Source: Emcibacter sp. (GTDB lineage: Bacteria; Pseudomonadota; Alphaproteobacteria; Sphingomonadales; Emcibacteraceae). From it: a stretch of 64,000 bases of DNA. The translations under genes were made by a program, and so were the position numbers. Of the stretch, positions 1-9,752 are shown piece after piece. Under the pieces are notes generated by a model, which saw only the letters and a list, made by a program, of their open reading frames with translations, ran no database searches and was not told the DNA's origin. The stretch is taken from NCBI GenBank assembly GCA_021774785.1, contig JAJFIQ010000019.1:806001-870000 (forward strand). The letters run 5' to 3'. Position 1 is the first letter of the stretch; each line of letters begins with the position of its first letter.

Positions 1-558
1 GATGTGCTCCATGCTGCAAAAAGAGACAAGATGTCTGTGACGGCAGGCGTTGCTGTATCTCATTTTTCCCTGAATGAATATGCCATCGAAGAATATCGCA
101 CCTTCACCAAAATATCACCCCCCCTCAGGTCCGAAGATGACAGGGTCGCGGTTTTGGAAGGGCTGAAAGACGGTACAATTGACGTCATTGTCAGCAGCCA
201 TGATCCGGAAGACCCGGAAAGCAAACGGGTTCCCTATGAGCTTGCGGAATCTGGTGTTATTGGGCTGGAAACCATGATGACCATATCTTTGGAGCTTTAT
301 CATAACAAGACTATGCCGCTACTGGATATTCTAGCAAAAATGACCTGTAATCCGGCACGAATTTTAGGGCTGGCCAGTGGGACACTTAAAGTAGACGCCC
401 CGGCTGATCTCTGCATCTTTGACACTGACGTCCCCTATAAAATAGACCCGGAAAAAATGGTGTCTCTTACCAAAAACACACCCTTTGACGGGCGGCCTGT
501 ACAGGGGCGGGTCCTGCGAACCATTGTTGGTGGCAAAACAGTATTTGAGTATAAATAA
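1..558 (+). CDS. pyrC: Dihydroorotase-like protein (PyrC family), C-terminal part
   Basis: The frame is open to the first base, so the gene starts upstream; about 185 codons of a roughly 430-residue family are visible. Family: cyclic amidohydrolases of de novo pyrimidine synthesis, interconverting carbamoyl-aspartate and dihydroorotate. Visible are ISPPLRS (the usual NPPLR substrate-loop region), SGVIGLET and a C-terminal strand set around GRVLRTIVGGKTVFEYK. Where active enzymes carry a (T/S)DHAPH metal motif, this protein has SSHDPED, so the catalytic Asp position is Ser. That is typical of non-catalytic PyrC'/PyrX partners of aspartate transcarbamoylase, and pyrB would be expected just upstream (inference). 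The stop overlaps the plsY start (TAATG), suggesting translational coupling. A second dihydroorotase lies at 46.4-47.7 kb. Confidence 0.85.
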   Translation, partial: DVLHAAKRDKMSVTAGVAVSHFSLNEYAIEEYRTFTKISPPLRSEDDRVAVLEGLKDGTIDVIVSSHDPEDPESKRVPYELAESGVIGLETMMTISLELYHNKTMPLLDILAKMTCNPARILGLASGTLKVDAPADLCIFDTDVPYKIDPEKMVSLTKNTPFDGRPVQGRVLRTIVGGKTVFEYK

Positions 559-1181
559 TGACGGTATTAATCAATGATATTGGCCTAAGCTTTTATGTGA
601 TGAGCCTTATAGGTGGCTACCTTCTCGGCTCTCTGCCCTTTGGTCTGATTTTAACACAACTGGCGGGGCTGGGTGATCTTCGCAAAATGGGCAGTGGCAA
701 TATTGGGGCTACCAATGTACTGAGAACAGGCAATAAACCATTGGCACTGGCAACATTGATTCTGGATAGTGGTAAAGGTGCTTTAGCTGTATTACTGGCT
801 TATATAATTTTTGGGGAGCCAAATCTGTTATATTATGCCGGCGGCGGCGCATTTTTGGGTCATCTCTATCCAGTTTTTCTGAAATTTAAAGGTGGAAAGG
901 GTGTAGCAACCTTCATGGGAACCCTTCTCGCCATATCCTGGCCATTGGGTCTTGGTTGCAGTCTGGCTTGGATTTTCACAATGATCATATTTCGTATTTC
1001 TTCACTATCGGCATTGATTGCATCGACTATGTCACCCTTATATGCTTATTTCATTTTTGAAAATTCCGAGCTTGCAATTTTTACGGGTATACTGTGTATT
1101 ATGATCTTCATCCGTCATACGGATAACATCAAGAGACTTCTTTCCGGTACTGAACCCAGAATAGGAAAAAAGTCTGAATAA
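558..1181 (+). CDS. plsY: Glycerol-3-phosphate acyltransferase PlsY
   Basis: Inner-membrane enzyme that transfers an acyl group from acyl-phosphate to glycerol-3-phosphate, the first step of phosphatidic acid synthesis. At 207 aa it has the usual length. The three family motifs are visible: GSGNIGATNVLR near residues 45-56, FKGGKGVATFMG near 110-121, and a C-terminal RHTDNIKRLLSGTEPRIG. Several hydrophobic spans separate them. The ATG overlaps the preceding stop by one base, and the next gene, dprA, starts 18 bp downstream; the plsY-dprA-topA order recurs in Alphaproteobacteria. Confidence 0.96.
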   Translation: MTVLINDIGLSFYVMSLIGGYLLGSLPFGLILTQLAGLGDLRKMGSGNIGATNVLRTGNKPLALATLILDSGKGALAVLLAYIIFGEPNLLYYAGGGAFLGHLYPVFLKFKGGKGVATFMGTLLAISWPLGLGCSLAWIFTMIIFRISSLSALIASTMSPLYAYFIFENSELAIFTGILCIMIFIRHTDNIKRLLSGTEPRIGKKSE

Positions 1182-1199
1182 TAAAATATCGGGGGAAAT

Positions 1200-2333
1200 A
1201 TGTCAGATCATTCAGGTAAAAAAGACCTAAGCCAAAATGAAAAAATGGCCCGTCTCCAGTTAATCAGAACTGAAAATGTCGGGCCAGTAACATTTCGACA
1301 TCTAATTTCCCGTTATAAAACTGCATTAAATGCGCTGGATGCCCTGCCCGAGCTTGCCCGCCGTGGCGGACGGAAAAGACCACTCTTTGCCGCCAAAAGA
1401 TCTGACATCGAAAAAGAAATTGAAGCATTAGCAAAAGTGGGTGGAACATTAATCGTGGGAGGCGATCACCTGTACCCCAATGCTTTAATGGCCATAGAGG
1501 ATGCGCCGCCCGTTATGATGGCACTGGGACACCCTCACTTGCTTGAAAGCAAGAACTTTGCAATTGTGGGGGCCAGAAATTGTTCTGCTGTTGGAACAGG
1601 GCTCGCCACGTCCCTTGCCCGTGAAATGGGTCAGGCCGGATATATTATTTCTTCCGGTATGGCACGCGGCATAGATACAGCAGTCCATCAGGGGGCAATT
1701 GAAACAGGAACTATTGCCGTGCTTGCCGGCGGTGCGGATGTCATATACCCCAAAGAAAATAGCAGACTATATGATACCATTATAAATACAGGTCTGATCC
1801 TGTCAGAAATGCCAATGGGAACCCAACCCACAGCCCGGCATTTTCCACGAAGAAACAGAATTATCTCTGGACTGGCGGCTGGACTGCTTGTTGTTGAGGC
1901 AACATATAAATCCGGGTCGCTGATAACGGCTCGTCTTGCCCTTGAACAGGGTCGGGAGGTTTTTGCTGTTCCCGGTTCCCCGATGGACCCAAGGGCTAAA
2001 GGCCCCAATGATTTGATTCGACAAGGAGCCGTACTGGTGGAGAATGCGAATAATATTCTTGAAGTTCTTCAAATAATGGATGAGCGAAGTATATCCGAAC
2101 CGCAATATGATCTTTTCAACAGCATTGCCTATCAGGAAATTTCCTTTGATGAAAAAGAACTTACGCTAATACGCGATGCCATACGTGATAAATTATCACA
2201 TACGCCTGTTCCCATTGATGACCTGATCAGAATGATGGAATTAACGCCACAGGAGGTGCAATCGGCACTACTAGAACTGGAATTAGCAGGAGAAATTAAC
2301 CGTTATCCCGGAAACAGGGTAGCTTTTTGTTAA
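1200..2333 (+). CDS. dprA: DNA-processing protein DprA (Smf)
   Basis: Cytoplasmic protein that loads RecA onto incoming single-stranded DNA during transformation. The 377-aa protein has an N-terminal helical region (about 15-75), a Rossmann-like core with IVGARNCSAVGTGLA, SGMARGIDTAVHQGA and FPRRNRIISGLA (about 120-225), and a C-terminal winged-helix domain (about 310-375, LIRMMELTPQEVQSALLELE). A GGGGGAA stretch lies just before the ATG. It is widespread in bacteria not known to be competent, so presence alone does not show transformability. Confidence 0.95.
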   Translation: MSDHSGKKDLSQNEKMARLQLIRTENVGPVTFRHLISRYKTALNALDALPELARRGGRKRPLFAAKRSDIEKEIEALAKVGGTLIVGGDHLYPNALMAIEDAPPVMMALGHPHLLESKNFAIVGARNCSAVGTGLATSLAREMGQAGYIISSGMARGIDTAVHQGAIETGTIAVLAGGADVIYPKENSRLYDTIINTGLILSEMPMGTQPTARHFPRRNRIISGLAAGLLVVEATYKSGSLITARLALEQGREVFAVPGSPMDPRAKGPNDLIRQGAVLVENANNILEVLQIMDERSISEPQYDLFNSIAYQEISFDEKELTLIRDAIRDKLSHTPVPIDDLIRMMELTPQEVQSALLELELAGEINRYPGNRVAFC

Positions 2334-2388
2334 ACAAAGAGGTAAAAGCCCTTAATTTTGAATATTTAATAATTATAGAAATTCACAG

Positions 2389-4956
2389 ATGAAAACGGTT
2401 GTAGTAGAATCACCGGCAAAAGCCAAAACCATCAACAAGTATCTGGGCAAAGACTATACTGTCCTTGCCAGTTTCGGTCATGTGCGTGACCTGCCATCGA
2501 AAAATGGCTCTGTTGACCCAGAGGCAGATTTTGCCATGGTATGGGAAGTCGACAGTGATAGTAAAAAACGCATAAAGGATATCGCTGACGCGACAAAGTC
2601 ATCTGATGAACTTATTCTCGCCACCGACCCTGACCGTGAGGGTGAGGCCATCTCATGGCATGTTTTGGAACTTCTGAAAGCCAAACGTGGCATCATGAAA
2701 GACGTAGCCGTCAAGCGGGTTGTATTTAATGAAATTACCAAACCCGCCATTCTGAAAGCCATGGATGACCCGCGTGATATTGATGAGCCACTTGTGGATG
2801 CTTATCTTGCGCGACGGGCGCTTGATTATCTTGTAGGCTTTAACCTGTCCCCTGTTTTATGGCGTAAACTTCCCGGGTCACGGTCTGCGGGACGGGTGCA
2901 ATCCGTGTCCCTGCGTTTGATATGTGACAGGGAACTGGAGATTGAACAATTCATCAGTGAAGAATATTGGACCGTCGAAGTTAATCTCGCTACTGAAGCA
3001 AAAGATAAATTTACCGCCCAGCTTCATCTTTTAAATGGTGAAAAATTAAAAAAATTCACGTTAACAAATGAAGCACAGGCGACGACAGCAAAAGAAATAA
3101 TTGAAAACAGCAACTTCACTATTTCCAATGTTATAAGCAAACCTGCCAAAAGATACCCTGCACCGCCCTTTACAACGTCTACGTTGCAACAGGAAGCTGC
3201 CCGAAAACTTGGTTTTAATGCCCAGCGCACTATGCGTTGTGCCCAGAAATTATATGAAGAAGGTCTCATTACCTATATGCGGACAGACGGCGTGAATATA
3301 GCGCAGGAGGCCATATATGGCTGCCGCGATGTTATTTCCGCTGAATATGGTGACAATTATGTCCCCGTAAAACCGCGCTTCTATAAAAACAAATCCAAGA
3401 ATGCGCAGGAAGCCCATGAGGCTGTCCGCCCCACTGATCTGAAACGTCTGCCCAAACAAATTCCCGCCAAACTGGACGAAGACCAGCGGCGACTGTATGA
3501 CCTTATCTGGAAACGAACTATTGCCAGCCAAATGGCAGAAGCAAATTTTGAACGTACTACGGCTGATATATCGTCTTCTGATGGCCAAACGGGACTGCGA
3601 GCAACTGGCTCTGTGCAGGTTTTTGATGGTTTTCTGAAACTTTATCAAGAAGGTCATGATGACGAGGAAACAAGCGGCACCGACAAACGCCTGCCTAAAC
3701 TGACCAAGGGTGAAAATGTCAATCAGAATAAAGTCGTTCCAAACCAGCATTTCACGCAACCGCCACCACGTTTTACCGAAGCCTCACTGGTTAAAACCAT
3801 GGAAGAGCTGGGTATCGGTCGCCCGTCCACCTATGCCTCTGTCCTGACCGTACTTCGAGATCGCAATTATGTGGTTATGGATAAAAACCGCTTTGTACCA
3901 GAAGATAAGGGCCGTCTGGTCACATCTTTCCTGCAAAATTATTTTGCCAAATATGTGGAATATGACTTTACCGCCAATATGGAAGAATTACTGGATAAGG
4001 TTTCTTACGGCGAAATTCCCTATAAAAAAGTTCTTGCCGATTTCTGGCGTGAATTCCATGAGGCTATAGAAGGAACAAAAGAACTGCGCGTATCCGAAGT
4101 ATTGGAACGGCTTAATCAGGTACTGGCTCCCTTTATTTTCCCTGATAAGGAAGATGGATCAAACGCCCGTGCTTGTCCAAAATGTGACGATGGTATTCTC
4201 AGCCTGAAAACCAGCCGCTATGGTGCCTTCGTTGGATGTTCCCATTACCCGGAATGTAAATACACCCGCAAAATGCATAATGGCAACGGCGACGGGGCAG
4301 ATGATAACGACAACCGCGTATTAGGCCTCGACCCTGAAACCGGTATGGAAGTTACCGTCCGTACTGGCCGCTTTGGCCCCTATATTCAATTGGGTGAACC
4401 TGTTGAGAAAGAAAAGCCAAAGCGCAGTTCTATTCCTAAAGGTATGGACGCAGCCTCAGTTAGTTTGGAAAAAGCGTTACAATTATTGGCCCTGCCGCGC
4501 ACAGTAGGCACACACCCCGAAGATGGCAAAGATATCAAGACTTCCATCGGTCGTTATGGTCCATATGTTGCCCATGCGGGCATTTTCGCTAGTCTGAAAG
4601 ACCCGGAAGATGTCTTTAACTTAGGGATTAATCACGCCGTTGAGCTTCTTGCGGAAGCGAAAAAGAAAAAAGGTGGCTCTGCGGAACCGCTGAAAGAATT
4701 GGGCAATCACCCTGACGATGGGGAACCGATCAGAGTTTTCGAAGGCCGCTATGGCCCTTACGTTAAACATAACAGAACCAACGCCACTATTCCAAAGGAT
4801 AAAGACCCTAAGTCTGTAACCCTGGAAGAAGCCGTGGAACTGATCAAGGCCCGTCTGGCAAAGGGCAAGAAGAAACCAGCCAAGAAGAAAGCTGCCCCTA
4901 AGAAGAAAGCTGCCCCTAAGAAAAAAGCAGCCGCCAAGAAAAAAGCCAAGACCTAA
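2389..4956 (+). CDS. topA: DNA topoisomerase I
   Basis: Type IA topoisomerase that relaxes negative supercoils by breaking and rejoining one strand. The 855-aa protein begins with the TOPRIM domain (VVESPAKAKTI; DPDREGEAISWH near residue 80). The catalytic Tyr lies in GLITYMRTDGVNI near residue 300. One four-cysteine zinc finger (CPKC ... GCSHYPEC) lies near 590-620. Three zinc-less repeats follow with GRFGPYIQ, GRYGPYVAH and GRYGPYVKH. The last 30 residues are a Lys/Ala/Pro tail (KKKAAPKKKAAPKKK), a non-specific DNA-binding tail common in Alphaproteobacteria. The next gene, rnr, starts 2 bp after the stop. Confidence 0.98.
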   Translation: MKTVVVESPAKAKTINKYLGKDYTVLASFGHVRDLPSKNGSVDPEADFAMVWEVDSDSKKRIKDIADATKSSDELILATDPDREGEAISWHVLELLKAKRGIMKDVAVKRVVFNEITKPAILKAMDDPRDIDEPLVDAYLARRALDYLVGFNLSPVLWRKLPGSRSAGRVQSVSLRLICDRELEIEQFISEEYWTVEVNLATEAKDKFTAQLHLLNGEKLKKFTLTNEAQATTAKEIIENSNFTISNVISKPAKRYPAPPFTTSTLQQEAARKLGFNAQRTMRCAQKLYEEGLITYMRTDGVNIAQEAIYGCRDVISAEYGDNYVPVKPRFYKNKSKNAQEAHEAVRPTDLKRLPKQIPAKLDEDQRRLYDLIWKRTIASQMAEANFERTTADISSSDGQTGLRATGSVQVFDGFLKLYQEGHDDEETSGTDKRLPKLTKGENVNQNKVVPNQHFTQPPPRFTEASLVKTMEELGIGRPSTYASVLTVLRDRNYVVMDKNRFVPEDKGRLVTSFLQNYFAKYVEYDFTANMEELLDKVSYGEIPYKKVLADFWREFHEAIEGTKELRVSEVLERLNQVLAPFIFPDKEDGSNARACPKCDDGILSLKTSRYGAFVGCSHYPECKYTRKMHNGNGDGADDNDNRVLGLDPETGMEVTVRTGRFGPYIQLGEPVEKEKPKRSSIPKGMDAASVSLEKALQLLALPRTVGTHPEDGKDIKTSIGRYGPYVAHAGIFASLKDPEDVFNLGINHAVELLAEAKKKKGGSAEPLKELGNHPDDGEPIRVFEGRYGPYVKHNRTNATIPKDKDPKSVTLEEAVELIKARLAKGKKKPAKKKAAPKKKAAPKKKAAAKKKAKT

Positions 4957-4958
4957 AG

Positions 4959-7208
4959 ATGGCTTCAAAAGCGAAACCGCCGTTTCCAACAAAGGATGAC
5001 ATTCTGGCCTTTGTTAAGGATAACCCGGGCAAGCTTTCAAAACGCGACATCGCCCGGGCTTTCCACATTCGTGGCGATAAGCGGATTATCTTAAAGAAAC
5101 TTCTTCGGGAAATGTCAGAGGAAGGACTATTGGACAAAGGCCATAAAGGCCGCGTCCATATGGGCGGTGACCTGCCCCCCGTTTGCGTTGTAGAGGTTAC
5201 GGGACTTGACAAGATGGGCGACTTAATGGCCCGACCTGTTAATTTAAAAAACGATGAAAGTCCCCCACCAATCACCATATTTGCCGAAGACAAACGCGGC
5301 AATCTTTCAGTGCATGATCAGGCATTGGTGCGGCTTACCCGTGACAGGGACGGTCGGGAAATTGCCTATGTAGCTCGTGTCATTCGGAAACTTGAGCGAA
5401 CATCCACTTTGGTCATGGGGGTATTCAACGAAGAAGATGATAATATTGCCCATGTAAACCCAACAGACAAGAAAAACCGCAATCAATATCTGATCGCCAA
5501 ATGCGATTGGAATGGGGCAAAGAATGGTGAATTGGTCCTCGTCGACGCAAAACAGAACAAAACATCCAAACGACATATGGGGCCAAAACGGGCCATTGTT
5601 AAAGAGTGCCTCGGAACATTAGACGAGCCAAAATCCATTAGTCTTATTGCCATTCATTCCCACGGCATTCTAACCGAGTTTTCTGAACCTGCATTGGGTG
5701 AAGCTGAAAAATCCATTGCACCGACTCTCGGTAGCAGGACAGATTTACGGGCCATCCCCATGATCACCGTCGATCCGGCAGATGCTCGTGATCATGACGA
5801 TGCCATATGGGCTGAAAAAGACACAGACCCCAAAAATGAGGGCGGCTGGCATGTGATGATTGCCATTGCTGATGTGGCCCATTATGTGGCGCCGGGATCT
5901 TCGCTGGAAAAAGACGCATGGGCAAGGGGAAATTCCACTTACTTCCCGGACAGGGTAGTCCCCATGCTGCCCGAGGCCCTATCCAACGGTCTGTGTTCCC
6001 TTAAGGAAGGGGAGGATCGCTATACCCTTGCCGTCCATATATGGTTTGACAAACGGGGTAAGAAAATACGTCACAAATTTGTCCGTGGGCTTATGCGCTC
6101 CGCAGCAGGGCTGTCCTATGAAGCGTTTCAAAGCGCCCATGAGGGTCAGGTAAGCGACAAGGCTGCACCATTGCTAGATACGGTTATTGAACCGCTTTAC
6201 GGTGCTTATGAATGCCTGAAAAAAGGCCGGGATTATCGGGAACCGCTTAATCTGGTTATGCCGGAACGGAAAATTATACTGGACGATAAGGGTAACGTCA
6301 CCGGCATACACCCCCGACAGGCACTGGATGCCCATAAACTGGTCGAAGAGTTCATGATACAGGCCAATGTTGCTGCGGCAGAGGAGTTGGAACAAAAAGG
6401 CTGGCCCTGTATTTACCGTATCCATGAACAACCCAGTGAAGAGAAGCTTAATGCTTTACGCGAATTTCTGGCAAGCTTTGGCTATAATTTCGCCAAGGGC
6501 ATGGTGCAACAACCTAAACTGTTCAACAATATCCTGCGCAAGGTCGAAGATACACCCCACGCAGAGGTTATCAACATCATTATCCTGAGAACCCAGTCAC
6601 AGGCCATATACAGTACTGATAACCTAGGCCATTTTGGTCTGTCCCTCGCCCGTTATGCCCATTTCACTTCACCAATCCGCCGCTATGCCGACCTGATGGT
6701 TCATCGTGCCTTGATTGGGGCTTTAAAGCTGGGAAATGATGGCCTAGCCAAACTTGATCGGGAGAAGCTAGTGGAAACGGCTGATCATATCAGCAAAACA
6801 GAACGTATCTCAATGATAGCAGAACGGGAATCCACAGATCGTTATGTCGCAGCATATATGGGGCAACATGTGGGCGAGGAATTCGATGCCAGAATTGCGG
6901 GCGTCAGCCGCGCCGGACTGTTTGTTGCCTTTGATGAAACTGGCGGGGATGGCTTCATCCCTGTGTCCTCAATGGTTGGTGACTATTTCCGCCATGATAA
7001 AGATTTACATATGCTGGAGGGAGAATATACCGGAATAACTTATCAGCTGGGAGATGCGGTAACAGTGCGTCTGAAGGAAGCCAACCGAATTACAGGCGGC
7101 TTGCTCTGTGAATTGATTGATGAAAAGTTGACTTCAAAATCAGGCCGTAAAAAACCTAAGGGCAGAGGCAGACGACAGGGCCGATCTTCAAGAAGACAGA
7201 AAAGATAG
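4959..7208 (+). CDS. rnr: Ribonuclease R (3'-5' exoribonuclease)
   Basis: Processive 3'-5' exoribonuclease of the RNB family that degrades structured RNA. The 749-aa order is: N-terminal winged helix (about 1-70), cold-shock domains (about 75-240), the RNB catalytic domain with acidic cluster DPADARDHDDAIW and the C-terminal FTSPIRRYADLMVHR motif, an S1 domain (about 640-715, GVSRAGLFVAFDETGGDGFIP) and an Arg/Lys-rich tail. The N-terminal helix-turn-helix and basic tail separate RNase R from RNase II. It follows topA with a 2-bp gap, an arrangement repeated in many Alphaproteobacteria. Confidence 0.97.
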   Translation: MASKAKPPFPTKDDILAFVKDNPGKLSKRDIARAFHIRGDKRIILKKLLREMSEEGLLDKGHKGRVHMGGDLPPVCVVEVTGLDKMGDLMARPVNLKNDESPPPITIFAEDKRGNLSVHDQALVRLTRDRDGREIAYVARVIRKLERTSTLVMGVFNEEDDNIAHVNPTDKKNRNQYLIAKCDWNGAKNGELVLVDAKQNKTSKRHMGPKRAIVKECLGTLDEPKSISLIAIHSHGILTEFSEPALGEAEKSIAPTLGSRTDLRAIPMITVDPADARDHDDAIWAEKDTDPKNEGGWHVMIAIADVAHYVAPGSSLEKDAWARGNSTYFPDRVVPMLPEALSNGLCSLKEGEDRYTLAVHIWFDKRGKKIRHKFVRGLMRSAAGLSYEAFQSAHEGQVSDKAAPLLDTVIEPLYGAYECLKKGRDYREPLNLVMPERKIILDDKGNVTGIHPRQALDAHKLVEEFMIQANVAAAEELEQKGWPCIYRIHEQPSEEKLNALREFLASFGYNFAKGMVQQPKLFNNILRKVEDTPHAEVINIIILRTQSQAIYSTDNLGHFGLSLARYAHFTSPIRRYADLMVHRALIGALKLGNDGLAKLDREKLVETADHISKTERISMIAERESTDRYVAAYMGQHVGEEFDARIAGVSRAGLFVAFDETGGDGFIPVSSMVGDYFRHDKDLHMLEGEYTGITYQLGDAVTVRLKEANRITGGLLCELIDEKLTSKSGRKKPKGRGRRQGRSSRRQKR

Positions 7209-7236
7209 AATTATCACTATTTTTCACGGCTTTTGC

Positions 7237-7264
7237 TTGACTTGAACGTTAATAGCTGTATTTT
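7237..7264 (+). promoter_or_regulatory. Sigma70-type promoter for rpmG
   Basis: TTGACT and TATTTT hexamers are separated by 16 bp and lie about 40 bp upstream of the rpmG start, in the gap after rnr. Both boxes are close to the housekeeping consensus. This implies that rpmG is transcribed independently of topA-rnr. Confidence 0.5.
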
Positions 7265-7305
7265 CCCATCACGTATTTTGGAATTTAAACATTGGAGCCA
7301 GCGAT

Positions 7306-7473
7306 ATGGCGAAACCTACCGTTGTAAAAATTAAACTCGTCAGCACAGCCGGCACTGGTTACTATTATGTAACAAAGAAAAACCCGCGCAATATTACGGA
7401 AAAAATGACTTTCCGCAAATATGATCCTGTTGCACGTAAACATGTGGAATTCAAGGAACATAAAATTAAATAA
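7306..7473 (+). CDS. rpmG: 50S ribosomal protein L33
   Basis: A 55-codon gene, too short for the ORF track. The translation begins [20 protein letters not shown] and ends EFKEHKIK. It matches the cysteine-free bacterial L33 type of Proteobacteria ([19 protein letters not shown]). L33 sits in the large ribosomal subunit near the E site. A good promoter precedes it and a strong hairpin terminator follows 25 bp downstream, so it appears monocistronic. Lacking the CxxC pairs of zinc-binding L33, it is the zinc-independent form. Confidence 0.96.
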   Translation: MAKPTVVKIKLVSTAGTGYYYVTKKNPRNITEKMTFRKYDPVARKHVEFKEHKIK

Positions 7474-7497
7474 TTTTATTTCCGCTGACAGTATTTT

Positions 7498-7530
7498 AAC
7501 GGTCTGTACCTTTGGTTCAGGCCGTTTTTT
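7498..7530 (+). terminator. Rho-independent terminator after rpmG
   Basis: AACGGTCTG pairs with CAGGCCGTT (nine pairs, one G-U). The stem is extended inside by ACC/GGT around a TTT loop, and six T residues follow. The T tract runs into the stop codon of the convergent pleD gene. Confidence 0.85.
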
Positions 7531-8902
7531 ATTGTTCGATGCTACATACCTGATTACGGCCATTTTCCTTGGCCTGATACAGGGCAAGATCAGCGGCTAC
7601 AAGTAATTTACTACTGGTGGAATTTTTATCACCTGCAAGGGCGATTCCGATACTTACTGTTACCTTGATCGGTTCTTCGGAGCTAGAAATTTCAAATGGC
7701 TCATTCGCAATAGACATGCGAAGTCTTTCCGCCACAAAATATGCATACTCAAGATTTGTTTCCGGCATAACGATAACAAATTCTTCACCACCAAAGCGGG
7801 CCGCAAGATCAATATTCCGTATGTCGTTGCTGATTCTGCGCGCAAATTCCTTTAACACCTCATCCCCTGCGGCATGACCATAGGTATCATTCACAAGTTT
7901 GAACTTATCAAGGTCCATCATCAGCAAAGATACCTTCTTACGTGAATCATTGCTTTTGGACATGATGTTATCCAAATGTGTCGACAGAAAGTGCCTATTA
8001 TATAATCCGGTTACGGCATCCGTCATGGCCATTTCAACGCTCTTCTGCATATTCTGGCGCAGACGATTAGCATATCGCTTTTGACGAATTTGAGACTTTG
8101 CACGCGCCAGAAGTTCGTTCCTGTCTATGGGACGTGATATATAATCCGTGGCTCCCAGTTCCATAGCTTTTACCAACTGTGTTGTATCCCCTTCATCTAC
8201 CAGAACTAGTATGGGAATTCGTCGTGTATTCTCTGCGGACCTTAACTGTGAACACAGCCGAAGACCATCAACGTCATTCATCCCCAAACTTACAATTATA
8301 AGGTCATAATCTTCAAGGTTTGACACGGTAACTTCACCGGATTCAGCATTATCCACATCAACTGTTGCCAAATCCTGCATATATCGACTGATTCTTTCAG
8401 CAACCCTGGCATAGTCTTCCACCAAGAGTACTTTCGCATCTGTGAGACTAATATTGCGGTTAAGGTCCGAGCCAATACTCATACCAAAGTCCTGGCCAGT
8501 GGTTTCGCGCATGCGAAGCTCATCCATCAGAACTTTTAGACGCACCAGTGACCGTACCCGGGCAAACAAGGGTAAATCCAATACTGGCTTGGTCAGAAAA
8601 TCATCCGCGCCGGCCTCAAGGCCCGCAACGCGGTCTTTTGGTTGATCAAGGGCCGTAACCATAATAACGGGAATATGTGCTGACTTTACATTGGACCTGA
8701 TACGACGACAGACTTCAAAACCATCCATTCCCGGCATCATAACATCCAGAAGAACAATATCAGGATGCTCTTTATCAATTATTTCCAGCGCATCTTCACC
8801 GTTCATGGCTGTCAAAACGTCAAAATATTCGCTGGAAAGTTTTGCTTCCAGTAATTTGACATTTTGAATTACATCATCAACAACAAGTACCCGTGCCGTC
8901 AT
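7529..8902 (-). CDS. pleD: Response regulator / diguanylate cyclase PleD
   Basis: 457 aa in the PleD order. The first receiver (about 1-120) has phospho-acceptor Asp in DIVLLDVMMPGMDGFEV. The second receiver (about 150-270) has the acceptor position replaced (DLIIVSLGMND), as in the adaptor receiver of Caulobacter PleD. The C-terminal GGDEF domain (about 290-457) carries the active site FGGEEF. The inhibitory I-site RxxD is preserved as RNID five residues upstream of the signature, so product inhibition by c-di-GMP is expected. It makes c-di-GMP in the cell-cycle and polar-development pathway. It follows divK with a 9-bp gap, the canonical divK-pleD operon. Confidence 0.96.
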   Translation of the reverse strand: MTARVLVVDDVIQNVKLLEAKLSSEYFDVLTAMNGEDALEIIDKEHPDIVLLDVMMPGMDGFEVCRRIRSNVKSAHIPVIMVTALDQPKDRVAGLEAGADDFLTKPVLDLPLFARVRSLVRLKVLMDELRMRETTGQDFGMSIGSDLNRNISLTDAKVLLVEDYARVAERISRYMQDLATVDVDNAESGEVTVSNLEDYDLIIVSLGMNDVDGLRLCSQLRSAENTRRIPILVLVDEGDTTQLVKAMELGATDYISRPIDRNELLARAKSQIRQKRYANRLRQNMQKSVEMAMTDAVTGLYNRHFLSTHLDNIMSKSNDSRKKVSLLMMDLDKFKLVNDTYGHAAGDEVLKEFARRISNDIRNIDLAARFGGEEFVIVMPETNLEYAYFVAERLRMSIANEPFEISSSEEPIKVTVSIGIALAGDKNSTSSKLLVAADLALYQAKENGRNQVCSIEQ

Positions 8903-8911
8903 AGTTAAGTG

Positions 8912-9277
8912 CTATCCCGCAAATTTTTTAACAGTTTCGATAAATTTTCCAACAGAAATAGGTTTAGCGATATAGGCTTCACAACCGCCTGCCCTAATTT
9001 TTTCTTCATCACCCTTCATCGCAAAGGCTGTTACCGCGATTATTGGAATGGAGGATAAATTTTCATCTTCTTTTATCCATTTTGTCACTTCAAGTCCAGA
9101 AACCTCCGGCAACTGAATATCCATCAAAATAAGATCTGGCATTTCTTCTCTTGCCAGCGCAAGGGCTTTCATCCCTTCCTGCGTCTGGATAGTATCATAC
9201 CCATGCGCATTCAGAAGATCACAAAAGAGCTTCATATTTAATTCATTGTCTTCTACGACGAGTATTTTCTTCCGCAT
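8912..9277 (-). CDS. divK: Single-domain response regulator DivK
   Basis: A 121-aa protein consisting only of a receiver domain: acidic pocket [12 protein letters not shown], phospho-acceptor in [16 protein letters not shown] near residue 53, Thr in IIAVTAF and Lys in YIAKPI. DivK relays DivJ/PleC kinase-phosphatase state to the CtrA pathway in Alphaproteobacteria. It has no output domain, and its place directly upstream of pleD supports the name over a generic CheY-like call. Confidence 0.93.
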   Translation of the reverse strand: MRKKILVVEDNELNMKLFCDLLNAHGYDTIQTQEGMKALALAREEMPDLILMDIQLPEVSGLEVTKWIKEDENLSSIPIIAVTAFAMKGDEEKIRAGGCEAYIAKPISVGKFIETVKKFAG

Positions 9278-9447
9278 ATAATTTTCCTGAACATTACTCA
9301 GTTAAAACTACCCCACTGAGACTAACACTTATAGCTTAGATAGATATTATGCTACAAATTTATTAGTATCTTATGAAAAAGCTGTTAACAGAATTACTGT
9401 AGTGTATATATTATGTCTAATTTCTTAATATAACGTTGGTTTTCGGC

Positions 9448-9729
9448 ATGAATTACGATCAGGCAGAGATACTTGGCCTTCAAGCCCTCTCCCATGTGGC
9501 ACAACATGAGGAAATATTGATGGCATATTTACGATTATCAGGCATAACCCCTGATGAATTAAAGGATTCCGCAGCAAATCCGGCAACATTAGGTAGTATT
9601 CTGGATTATTTCTTACAAAATGAAAAAAAACTGCTCTCATTTTGTGAAACTATGGAAATTGCACCGGACCAATTAAAAAAAGCCAGACAGTTACTTCCTG
9701 GTGGCGAAACAGTTCCCTACAGCACATAA
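9448..9729 (+). CDS. DUF3572 family protein
   Basis: A small acidic helical protein of 93 aa. The track starts it at a TTG (9436), but the ATG at 9448 (MNYDQAEILGLQALSHVAQ) fits the family start better. DUF3572 proteins are found next to divK/pleD in many Alphaproteobacteria, as here where the gene is divergent from divK. No catalytic motif is visible and the molecular role is unknown. It probably leads an operon with the HAD gene 23 bp downstream. Confidence 0.8.
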   Translation: MNYDQAEILGLQALSHVAQHEEILMAYLRLSGITPDELKDSAANPATLGSILDYFLQNEKKLLSFCETMEIAPDQLKKARQLLPGGETVPYST

Positions 9730-9752
9730 GATTTAAAAGGCTACGATCAAAT

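Noticed and set aside
3250-3759. 169-aa - strand ORF
   Set aside because: It lies inside topA on the opposite strand; topA is unambiguous.
8080-8500. Broken second receiver of PleD as a pseudogene sign
   Set aside because: The missing phospho-acceptor in receiver 2 is normal for PleD, where that domain acts as an adaptor; the frame is intact.
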